The notes beneath the pieces are model-generated. The model did no database searches and was not told the origin of the DNA. It was given only the letters and a program-made list of their open reading frames with translations. Shown here in pieces: positions 21,527 through 28,675 of a stretch of DNA of 28,675 bases. A program made the position numbers and the translations under genes. The DNA is from an uncultured Moraxella sp. (GTDB taxonomy: Bacteria; Pseudomonadota; Gammaproteobacteria; Pseudomonadales; Moraxellaceae), in contig CALTTC010000025.1 in NCBI GenBank assembly GCA_943908425.1, positions 1 to 28,675 on the forward strand, written 5' to 3'. How positions within the stretch are numbered: the first letter of the stretch is position 1; each line of letters starts with the position of its first letter.

Positions 21527-23599
21527 CTATTCATCAAAAACAGGGCGATTACCAGGCGTTGCGCGGTTATAATGCAAGAACATCCGATGTCGCTCGTATT
21601 TATCAAGAATATCGTTAATTACTTGTTCTTTATCATAACCTGACAAATCATTGCCCTGCAAACCATCAAACAAATGCGTTTCTAGACGGTAATACTCATC
21701 TTGGACATCAGGCACAATAGGACGAATCGGTACAGGATACGTCACAGGATGAATACCGTAGATAAAATTTTGCTCATTTTGATAAACGATTTCTAGGTCA
21801 ATCTGATACAGTTCGTCATCTTGGGTAGTGTCAGCATTGGTCGCGATTAGTGTGGTGTTTACCACAACCGATAAGCCTTTTTTAGCGAGCTCATCTGCCA
21901 CCGTCTGCATGGCAGGCAAACAAATCGTATCAAGCATGGTCTTGGTGGTTGCCTTATCTGGGTAAGATGTGATACGACTTAGGCGTGCTTGCCAATTATG
22001 AATGTCCACATTACCAGCCACAGGTCCTGCATTCATCTTGGTAGATGCTTCACGAAAATCTTCCAATCGCAATGATTTGAACAGCCCTGCCATGACAAAA
22101 AACATGACAAAACTAAACGGCAAACCCATGATGATTGTCGCTTTCTGTAAAGCCGTAATCCCGTCTGTCATCAACATGGCAATGGTAAGCGCACCAATCG
22201 CCACCGCCCAAAAAATACGATTCCATACAGGCGGTACGTTGTGGCTGTCTTTGCTCTTATAGCTAAAACTAGACAACACCAAAGCTCCGGAGTCGGCTGA
22301 CGTTACATAGAACAAAAAGCCCGAAATAAATGCCAAAACAGCAGTAAATTCAAACCATGGATAAAACGATAGTAATTCAAAAAAACCAATCTCAGGGCGT
22401 GCAGTAACTTTCTCGGCAAACGCTACATTACCACCAATCACTTGATCTAAGGCGCTGTTACCCATAATAGATAACCAAGCTAATGTAAATATAAATGGAA
22501 TAAAAAGCGTTCCCAACACGAACTGGCGAATGGTACGCCCCTTAGAAATCTGCGCCAAAAATAAACCAACAAATGGCGACCACGCAATCCACCATGCCCA
22601 AAAAAACAGTGTCCAATCTTGTACCCATTGCTGAGTTTCAGCGGATTGATCATAAGCAAAAGTATTTAAGGTTAAGCTTGGAAATTGTGCCAAATAATCT
22701 CCCACATTTTGCACCATCGCATTTAATAAGAATTCGGTATTACCCAAAAATAAGACGAAAAGCATCAAACCAATGGCAAAATAAATATTTAATTCTGATA
22801 AAAGTTTAATGCCTTTTGAGACGCCCGTAGTAACCGAAATAATGGTTAAAAACACCGCAAGAACAATTAAAATTAATTGCCAAATTAAACTTTCTGACAC
22901 ACCAAAAATAATATGTAATCCGTAATTTAACTGCACTACCCCAATACCACAAGTGGTTGCAATACCAAATATCGCCCCCAAAATCGCTGCTACATCCACG
23001 GTGTCGCCCGCCACACCGTTAATTTTTTTACCAATCATCGGATACAAAGCAGAACGAATGGACAATGGTAAATTATAGCGAAATGCAAAATAGCCCAAAG
23101 CAATGCCAATCAACGCGTACATAGACCAGCCTGTCATACCGTAGTGAAAAATTGTCCACATTAAAGCTTCACGAGCAGCTTCGGCAGTCTGTGGATCGCT
23201 AATGGGCGGCGACATATATTGTATGATCGGCTCTGCCACAGAAAAAAACATTAAATCAATGCCAATTCCCGCCGCAAACAACATCGCCGACCAACTCAAC
23301 AAACTAAACTCAGGTTGAGAATGTTTTGGACCAAGCTTGATGTCGCCGTAACGAGAAAACGCTAAAAACAGTACAAAAATAATGCATACACTGGCAGCAA
23401 AAAAGTAGTACCAACCAAAGGTATGACTGACCCAGCCTAGCACTGTATCTAAAATCAGTGAAGCACTCTGATTAAAAAAAATCGTATGAATACTAAAAAA
23501 CACGATAATCGCCGCCGACGTATAAAACACTGCCTTATTAAGTTTTGCGGATGCAATTTCATGCTTATCTTCTTCTTTGGTTAAATCCAAATTATTCAT
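21527..23599 (-). CDS. betT: High-affinity choline transporter, BCCT family (BetT)
   Basis: BetT imports choline, driven by the proton or sodium gradient, as precursor for the osmoprotectant glycine betaine. The 690 residues hold about twelve helices with BCCT hallmarks: SWSAMLFAAGIGIDLMFFSVAEP, HYGMTGWSMYALIG, GIATTCGIGVVQLNYGL, and the Trp-rich segment WTLFFWAWWIAWSPFVGLFLAQISKGRTIR that forms the substrate box. A cytoplasmic C-terminal tail of about 170 residues matches the E. coli BetT type, in which the tail tunes activity to osmolality. AGGATTC precedes the ATG. It is divergent from betB, in the usual bet arrangement, and the partner oxidation genes support choline rather than betaine or carnitine as substrate. 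Confidence 0.94.
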   Translation of the reverse strand: MNNLDLTKEEDKHEIASAKLNKAVFYTSAAIIVFFSIHTIFFNQSASLILDTVLGWVSHTFGWYYFFAASVCIIFVLFLAFSRYGDIKLGPKHSQPEFSLLSWSAMLFAAGIGIDLMFFSVAEPIIQYMSPPISDPQTAEAAREALMWTIFHYGMTGWSMYALIGIALGYFAFRYNLPLSIRSALYPMIGKKINGVAGDTVDVAAILGAIFGIATTCGIGVVQLNYGLHIIFGVSESLIWQLILIVLAVFLTIISVTTGVSKGIKLLSELNIYFAIGLMLFVLFLGNTEFLLNAMVQNVGDYLAQFPSLTLNTFAYDQSAETQQWVQDWTLFFWAWWIAWSPFVGLFLAQISKGRTIRQFVLGTLFIPFIFTLAWLSIMGNSALDQVIGGNVAFAEKVTARPEIGFFELLSFYPWFEFTAVLAFISGFLFYVTSADSGALVLSSFSYKSKDSHNVPPVWNRIFWAVAIGALTIAMLMTDGITALQKATIIMGLPFSFVMFFVMAGLFKSLRLEDFREASTKMNAGPVAGNVDIHNWQARLSRITSYPDKATTKTMLDTICLPAMQTVADELAKKGLSVVVNTTLIATNADTTQDDELYQIDLEIVYQNEQNFIYGIHPVTYPVPIRPIVPDVQDEYYRLETHLFDGLQGNDLSGYDKEQVINDILDKYERHRMFLHYNRATPGNRPVFDE

Positions 23600-23931
23600 A
23601 TAAGAATCCTATAAGCTACCAACATTTTAATACCAAATTTTTTATAATCAACAATCAAAAACACCAAAAAATGGATATAAAACCTTTTAAATTGATTAAA
23701 TTGATAAATATACAAGAGGCGTTAAACTAAATTACAGAATAATAACAAGAATTATAATTAAAATCAAATATTTGCGATTTTTAAATATTTTTGCTACAAT
23801 GTTAAACATTTTGTTTATGCCAAAAAATGATATATTTTTTATTAGTCTAATCAACAAATTATCAATCACACAAATATAAATTTTTTGGTAAAAAATATAA
23901 TTTTAGCCGTTACTTTGACTTCGGAGTTTTT
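23600..23931. other. betT-betB divergent intergenic region without betI
   Basis: This very AT-rich 332-bp gap separates betT and betB. In E. coli the choline-responsive repressor gene betI lies at the head of the betIBA operon; no ORF of that size exists here. The region holds the candidate betB promoter at 23772-23810. Several A/T-rich stretches might bind a regulator, but no BetI box was recognised. Confidence 0.6.
23772..23810 (+). promoter_or_regulatory. Candidate betBA promoter with overlapping palindrome
   Basis: TTGCGA (23772-23777) and TACAAT (23795-23800) are spaced by 17 bp. AATGTTAAACATT (23798-23810), a perfect 6-bp inverted repeat around one base, overlaps the -10 end and the expected start point, where a repressor could act. 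The leader to the betB ATG would be about 125 nt. Confidence 0.5.
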
Positions 23932-25413
23932 ATGCTAGATTCAGCAAAACAATTATACATCCATGGGCAATACGTCAGTGCAACAAGCAATAAAACTTTT
24001 GATACTATCAATCCTGCTACAGGTGAAATTATCGCAACCGTGCAGTCAGCCTCGCAAAACGACATTGAAAAAGCAGTAGAATCTGCCAAACAAGGACAAC
24101 AAATTTGGGCAAACATGACTGCCGTAGAACGTGGTCGTATTTTATTAAAAGCTGTGGCAATCTTGCGTGAGCGCAACGATGAGCTTGCTAAATTAGAAAC
24201 CATCGATACAGGCAAGGCAATAAGCGAAACTACCGCCGTGGATATCGTGACAGGGGCGGACGTGCTAGAATATTATGCAGGTCTTGCCACCGCTATTGAG
24301 GGCATTCAAGTACCTTTGCGTGAGGACAGCTTTTTTTATACACGCCGCGAACCACTTGGCGTGACCGCTGGTATTGGAGCGTGGAATTACCCCATTCAAA
24401 TTGCCCTGTGGAAATCCGCCCCCGCTCTAGCTGCTGGCAATGCGATGATTTTTAAACCAAGTGAAATCACCCCACTAACCGCCTTGAAACTAGCCGAAAT
24501 ATACACTGAGGCGGGCGTGCCTGATGGTGTGTTTAATGTAGTACAAGGCGGAGGCGATGTCGGGGCAATGCTGACCGAACATAAAGGCATTGAAAAAATC
24601 TCTTTCACAGGTAGCGTGCCAACAGGCAAAAAAGTGATGGCATTATCGGCAAGTTCTTCCTTGAAAGAAGTAACTATGGAGCTTGGTGGAAAATCACCGC
24701 TTATTATCTGTGAAGACGCCGACATTGACTTGGCGGCGGATGTGGCAATGATGGCAAATTTTTATAGCTCAGGGCAAGTCTGCACTAATGGTACTCGGGT
24801 ATTTGTGCCAAAAACCTTAAAAAACAAGTTCGAGCAAGCCATTGTCAAGCGCATGGCGCACGTGAAACTTGGTGACCCTACCGACCCCACCACCAACATG
24901 GGACCGGTGGCAAGCTTCACCCATATGGATAAAGTTTTGGATTATATTGAACAAGGCAAAAAATGTGGAGCAACCGTGCTTTACGGCGGTCACCGTGCTA
25001 CCAGCAAGGAAGTGGGCGATTTGGCAAAAGGGGCGTTTGTTATGCCAACAGTGTTCACCGACTGCACCGATGAGATGAGCATTGTAACTGATGAGATTTT
25101 TGGACCTGTTATGAGTATCCTGACTTACGAAACGATTAATGAAGCCATACAGCGTGCTAACAATACCGACTATGGCTTGGCCGCTGGTGTCGTCAGTAGC
25201 AATATCAACATCGCTCATCAAACTATCCACAAGCTAGAAGCGGGCATTTGTTGGATCAATACATGGGGTGAGTCGGATGCAAAAATGCCCGTCGGCGGTT
25301 ATAAACAATCAGGTGTGGGTCGCGAAAACGGCATTACCACGCTTAAGCATTATACGCGTATCAAATCCGTGCAAGTAGAAATGGGTAAATTTGTGTCTGT
25401 TTTTAGCGAGTAG
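23932..25413 (+). CDS. betB: Betaine aldehyde dehydrogenase
   Basis: BetB oxidises betaine aldehyde to glycine betaine with NAD(P)+, the second step of choline oxidation. The 493-residue protein is a standard aldehyde dehydrogenase: AWNYPIQIALWKSAPALAAGNAMIFKPSE for cofactor binding, ISFTGSVPTGKK, the Glu signature MELGGKSP with Glu250, and the nucleophile in SSGQVCTNGTRVFV with Cys284. The end block WGESDAKMPVGGYKQSGVGRENG is characteristic of BetB. CGGAG before the ATG supports the start. It lies 201 bp before betA on the same strand and is probably co-transcribed, though the gap is wide enough to hold another signal. Confidence 0.96.
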   Translation: MLDSAKQLYIHGQYVSATSNKTFDTINPATGEIIATVQSASQNDIEKAVESAKQGQQIWANMTAVERGRILLKAVAILRERNDELAKLETIDTGKAISETTAVDIVTGADVLEYYAGLATAIEGIQVPLREDSFFYTRREPLGVTAGIGAWNYPIQIALWKSAPALAAGNAMIFKPSEITPLTALKLAEIYTEAGVPDGVFNVVQGGGDVGAMLTEHKGIEKISFTGSVPTGKKVMALSASSSLKEVTMELGGKSPLIICEDADIDLAADVAMMANFYSSGQVCTNGTRVFVPKTLKNKFEQAIVKRMAHVKLGDPTDPTTNMGPVASFTHMDKVLDYIEQGKKCGATVLYGGHRATSKEVGDLAKGAFVMPTVFTDCTDEMSIVTDEIFGPVMSILTYETINEAIQRANNTDYGLAAGVVSSNINIAHQTIHKLEAGICWINTWGESDAKMPVGGYKQSGVGRENGITTLKHYTRIKSVQVEMGKFVSVFSE

Positions 25414-25416
25414 ATG

Positions 25417-25461
25417 ATTGTCAAAAATACACTGGACTCTACTCACTAAAAAATTGACAAT
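25417..25461. repeat. Inverted repeat in the betB-betA gap
   Basis: ATTGTCAA (25417-25424) and TTGACAAT (25454-25461) are perfect inverted copies with 29 nt between them, starting 4 bp after the betB stop. It could act as an mRNA-processing or attenuation hairpin, or an operator for betA. The rest of the 201-bp gap holds no gene. Confidence 0.45.
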
Positions 25462-25614
25462 ATAAATTGGTAGTTTTTTGTTTGTTCTAAATTTATTAAA
25501 ATGTAGATGGGTTGCTTTATCAAGCTACGCCTTGTGAAAAATTATTTCTAGTTCAACAAACGCACCAAAGACTATTTTTAATCAAATCTTTAACATTTTT
25601 ACAAGGAAATTTTT

Positions 25615-27330
25615 ATGACTAAAACCTATGACTATATTATTATTGGCGCCGGCTCAGCAGGTAATGTACTCGCCACTCGTTTGACCGAAGACAGCGATGT
25701 AAGTGTGCTTTTATTAGAAGCTGGTGGCCCTGATTATCGCTTGGATTTTCGCACGCAGATGCCGGCAGCACTGGCGTATCCCCTTCAAGGTCGACGTTAT
25801 AACTGGGCGTATCTTACCGACCCTGAACCCCATATGGATAATCGGCGTATGGAATGCGGTCGCGGCAAGGGCTTGGGCGGTTCATCGCTCATCAACGGTA
25901 TGTGCTATATCCGTGGCAACGCAATGGATTTAGATAATTGGGCAAAATTAAAAGGGCTTGAAGACTGGACGTATGCGGATTGCTTGCCTTATTACAAAAA
26001 GAGTGAAACTCGCGATGTTGGCGAAAATGACTATCATGGCGGTCAAGGTCCTGTGCGTGTGACCACTTCACAGCGTGGGCAGAACATTGGCAATAGTGTG
26101 CTTTTTAATGCGATGGTAGAGGCTGGCGTACAGGCAGGTTATCCACGCACCGACGATCTGAACGGCTATCAGCAAGAAGGTTTTGGTCCAATGGACAGGA
26201 CAGTAACCCCAAACGGTCGGCGCTCGTCTACCGCCCGTGGTTATTTGGATATGTCAAAAAGCCGCCCAAATCTAACCATCAAAACCCACGCTGTAACCGA
26301 CAAGATTTTATTTTCCGGCAAGCGCGCCATTGGCGTACAATATTTACAGGGCTCTGATACCAATTTAACTATAGTGCATGCCAACCGTGAAGTGATTGTT
26401 TCGGCGGGAGCGATTGCCTCTCCACAGATTTTACAACGCTCTGGCGTAGGTAGTAAAGCATTGCTGGACGAATTTAAAATTCCCATGGTTCATGACTTAC
26501 CTGGTGTGGGTGAGAATTTGCAAGACCATTTAGAGATGTATCTGCAATACGAATGCACCAAACCTGTGTCGCTATATCCTGCGTTAAAATGGTACAATCA
26601 GCCTGCCATTGGGGCGGAGTGGCTGTTTATGGGAACGGGCATTGGGGCGAGCAATCAGTTTGAGGCAGGCGGATTTATCCGCAGTCGTCCAGAATTTGAA
26701 TGGCCAAATATTCAGTATCACTTTTTGCCTGTAGCAATTAATTATAACGGCTCCAATGCGGTGGACGAGCACGGCTTTCAGGCACACGTCGGCTCCATGC
26801 GGTCGCCATCTCGTGGGCGTATCCGCTTAAAGTCACTTAATCCGCACGACCACCCAAGCATTCTATTTAACTATATGTCGCACGAGCAAGACTGGCAAGA
26901 GTTTCGTGATGCCATTCGTATCACTCGTGAGATTATGCATCAGCCCGCTCTTGACCTTTATCGTGGACGAGAGATTAGCCCAAGTGCCAATGCCAAAACC
27001 GATGCTGAACTGGACGCTTTTGTACGTAGTCATGCCGAGACTGCCTACCACCCATCATGCAGTTGCAAAATGGGCGAAGATGATATGGCAGTCGTGGACG
27101 GTGAAGGGCGTGTACATGGTATGGAGGGCTTGCGTGTTGTGGATGCATCAATTATGCCACTCATCATCACAGGCAACCTAAACGCCACCACTATCATGAT
27201 TGGCGAAAAAATTGCTGATGCTATTCGTGGGCAAAAACTGCCAAAATCCACGGCAGACTACTACAAAGCCGACCCAAGTGTGGTGCGTGGTAAACCCGTT
27301 AGAGCATTTGATGAAAGTATGTTAAAGTGA
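25615..27330 (+). CDS. betA: Choline dehydrogenase
   Basis: BetA is a membrane-associated FAD enzyme of the GMC oxidoreductase family; it oxidises choline to betaine aldehyde and can take it on to glycine betaine. The 571-residue length is normal. The FAD-binding fold opens the protein (YIIIGAGSAGNVLATRL, GxGxxG), followed by GMC signature 1 (GRGKGLGGSSLINGM), signature 2 (GAIASPQILQRSGVG), the PGVGENLQDHLEMY block, and the active-site histidine region AYHPSCSCKMG with GLRVVDASIMP. AAGGAAA precedes the ATG. With betT and betB it completes the choline-to-betaine pathway. No transporter for ready-made betaine is present in the window. Confidence 0.96.
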   Translation: MTKTYDYIIIGAGSAGNVLATRLTEDSDVSVLLLEAGGPDYRLDFRTQMPAALAYPLQGRRYNWAYLTDPEPHMDNRRMECGRGKGLGGSSLINGMCYIRGNAMDLDNWAKLKGLEDWTYADCLPYYKKSETRDVGENDYHGGQGPVRVTTSQRGQNIGNSVLFNAMVEAGVQAGYPRTDDLNGYQQEGFGPMDRTVTPNGRRSSTARGYLDMSKSRPNLTIKTHAVTDKILFSGKRAIGVQYLQGSDTNLTIVHANREVIVSAGAIASPQILQRSGVGSKALLDEFKIPMVHDLPGVGENLQDHLEMYLQYECTKPVSLYPALKWYNQPAIGAEWLFMGTGIGASNQFEAGGFIRSRPEFEWPNIQYHFLPVAINYNGSNAVDEHGFQAHVGSMRSPSRGRIRLKSLNPHDHPSILFNYMSHEQDWQEFRDAIRITREIMHQPALDLYRGREISPSANAKTDAELDAFVRSHAETAYHPSCSCKMGEDDMAVVDGEGRVHGMEGLRVVDASIMPLIITGNLNATTIMIGEKIADAIRGQKLPKSTADYYKADPSVVRGKPVRAFDESMLK

Positions 27331-27530
27331 TATCCAACTAGATGGTTTAATAAATTGGCACTGTTACCTAAAGACACGCACTCCAAACACCCGTGCCACT
27401 TAGCAGACAACGAGTTTTCTATCATGGCTTAGTGTTTAGAATAACATTTATTTTTACGCTTAAACCTTGCAATGTAATGTCTTATTCTGCTGTCTTAACC
27501 TTCTGTGCAGTGTTCGTTTCTAGTTGATTA

Positions 27531-27953
27531 TACAATATTAAAGCATTCGCCACACACAAAGCCCAAGATGTGTTTTGTGTGTCAGTCAATGACAATCTAA
27601 GTCCAACAGTAGTTCTTAAACCTGCTATAACCGTGGATTCCATCAAGTTCTACAAGGTCAATCTCTTGATTGTCATTAGGCTAATTTGATGTGCCCTCTA
27701 AGCTGTTCAACCTATTAATACACAGTGCCATAACTGATGTTAAGACCCTATCTACAGGACGAGAGTCTAAAACCTCTAAGTACGTGTTGATTGCCATTTG
27801 TTTGGTATCATCGCTTTTGTGTAAACTGTGTCTGTGTACAAAAAAATAATGATGGCAACCTTTGCGTTTGTAGCGTTGCCTCCCATTGTCAAACCCTGCT
27901 TTGACAAGGCTTGTATGCTCGCATTTGGGGCAATGGGTAAATGTTTGGTTCAT
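27531..27953 (-). mobile_element. Decayed IS1-family element (transposase remnant)
   Basis: The frame from the ATG at 27953 encodes an IS1 InsA-type zinc-finger start: FTHCPKCEHTSLVKAGF, RQRYKRKGCHHYFFV and KQMAINTYLEVLDSRPVDRVL. It then shifts and stops at 27681 after 90 residues. Just beyond, in another frame, come IDLVELDGIHGY and FKNYCWT (27597-27670), then IVID and HTKHILGFVCGE interrupted by stop codons. These match the catalytic half of IS1-family transposases. The element is therefore broken by at least one frameshift and several stops. I found no terminal inverted repeats or target duplication. The sequence from 27331 to 27530, between betA and the remnant, shows nothing else I can support. 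Confidence 0.8.
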
Positions 27954-28162
27954 TGGTTGCTTGCTTAGAATGTGATAGAATGGGTGTGTAATTTAGCTTG
28001 TGTACTGTTGGTTAAGAATGTTGATTTAAGTACTAAATTTATGGATGTAGCAAGCCTGACAGTGTTTTATTGGGGTAAAAAAATATTTAATTTAGCCAAA
28101 TTTATCACTTCATAAGTTTATGTTCTACCATAAAACCGCTTTTATTGCAAAAAAGGTGTGAT

Positions 28163-28618
28163 ATGAAAAAGATAGCCTTATGGGAAAATATGGCATTGTG
28201 GGAGAAAGTGGCATTGTGGTTTTTGGCAACCATGGCATTTCTGATTATTTTTTTAATTACCATGTTTAATATCTCATCTCATTTTGCTAATCGACCACGT
28301 TTTACCACCCAAGAGTTACCCAAAGCACATCTCAATCAACCTTATTATACGAAAATTAAGATAGAAGCTGCTATTGTAGAAGAAACTTTTCTTGCAAGGA
28401 TTTCTAGCAATGATATTGATGTAATACCTAGGCGCTATGAAGCTTGGAGAGACGTTTATGATGAACCTGTGTATAGAGATGATTATTCAGACCTAACTAT
28501 TACAGGCACTCCATCTAAATTAAAACCAATGACTATCATATTGACAGGAAGTACTTATGGAAGCATGTTTGTTGGTAAAGAATTTGAGAAAGAATACACT
28601 ATTGAGGTGGTTGAGTAG
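28163..28618 (+). CDS. Hypothetical single-TM protein with a possible Ig-like domain
   Basis: The protein, 151 residues from the ATG at 28163 (AAGG upstream; an earlier ATG at 28145 lacks one), starts with a short repeat, IALWEN-MALWEK-VALWF. A membrane helix follows at about 19-39 (FLATMAFLIIFLITMF). The remaining ~110 residues look like a putative Ig (He_PIG-like) fold: ELPKAHLNQPYYTKIKI near the start, LTITGTPSKLKPMTIILTG and EKEYTIEVVE at the end. This is the usual LP..G.PY ... GTP.. ... Y.I.V spacing. That fold call is tentative. The role is unknown. It is followed at once by a fragment of a 20815-like gene, so both belong to the same kind of accessory neighbourhood. Confidence 0.65.
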   Translation: MKKIALWENMALWEKVALWFLATMAFLIIFLITMFNISSHFANRPRFTTQELPKAHLNQPYYTKIKIEAAIVEETFLARISSNDIDVIPRRYEAWRDVYDEPVYRDDYSDLTITGTPSKLKPMTIILTGSTYGSMFVGKEFEKEYTIEVVE

Positions 28619-28620
28619 AC

Positions 28621-28675
28621 ATGGGAAAGCTATAATAAACTGTCTAAAAAATGATGAACTTGAATTAAAAAGCAA
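28621..28675 (+). pseudogene. 3' fragment of a 20815-like gene (direct repeat copy B)
   Basis: Bases 28621-28663 match 21212-21254 at 39 of 43 positions and encode GKAIINCLKNDELELKS in the same frame as the intact gene. The upstream part of that gene is absent, since the 28163 gene ends two bases earlier. The fragment runs off the window edge. Confidence 0.6.

Noticed and set aside
24817..25230. 137-residue minus-strand ORF
   Set aside because: Antisense to betB, whose motifs are unambiguous.
27482..27646. 53-residue minus-strand ORF (MESTVIAGL...) next to the IS remnant
   Set aside because: It overlaps, in another frame, the recognisable transposase pieces DLVELDGIHGY and HTKHILGFVCGE, so it is probably an artefact of decay.

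Overview
The window looks like a chromosomal segment of a gammaproteobacterium in Moraxellaceae, most likely Moraxella or a close relative. The basis is the moderate-to-low GC content, the gene order recG-mazG-comEA / pcnB-folK / panB, a choline-glycine betaine locus, and several simple-sequence tracts of the phase-variation kind. The genus is an inference from gene content and protein flavour; no 16S or typing marker is present.

Layout. (1) 1-389: a heptanucleotide repeat at the left edge, a weak small ORF and a perfect AT-rich palindrome. (2) 390-7303, all on the minus strand: recG, mazG and comEA, then a hairpin, then pcnB overlapping folK, an internally deleted Rpn/PD-(D/E)XK remnant, and panB. 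(3) 7420-9897, plus strand: a patatin-like lipoprotein with a GTG start and an internal 15-bp repeat, then a CpsG/ManB-type phosphomannomutase behind a promoter embedded in an inverted repeat. (4) 10124-13743: a DUF969-DUF979-pcp operon converging on a YcsG-like Nramp-family transporter that lacks the metal-binding DPGN motif; together they look like a pyroglutamate (5-oxoproline) / pyroglutamyl-peptide module. (5) 14163-19398: an AGCS sodium:amino-acid symporter, a small MscS channel and an exported oligopeptidase B-like S9 peptidase. (6) 19797-21273: an accessory patch with a membrane-protein gene switched out of frame by an 8-G tract, a frameshifted small gene, another broken fragment and an intact single-TM hypothetical. 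(7) 21527-27330: betT divergent from betB-betA (choline uptake and oxidation to glycine betaine), without betI. (8) 27531-28675: a decayed IS1-family transposase, a membrane-anchored protein with a possible Ig-like domain, and a 43-bp partial copy of the 3' end of the gene at 20815.

Functional themes are central housekeeping (DNA repair, RNA tailing, folate and pantothenate synthesis), amino acid and peptide scavenging (pyroglutamyl peptidase, putative transporters, AGCS, S9 peptidase), and osmotic adaptation (MscS for downshock, BetTBA for upshock). The most notable points are the poly-G switch at 20246-20253, the DUF969-DUF979-pcp-Nramp module, and the direct repeats that bracket the bet locus with its IS remnant. 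No tRNA, rRNA or CRISPR array was recognised.
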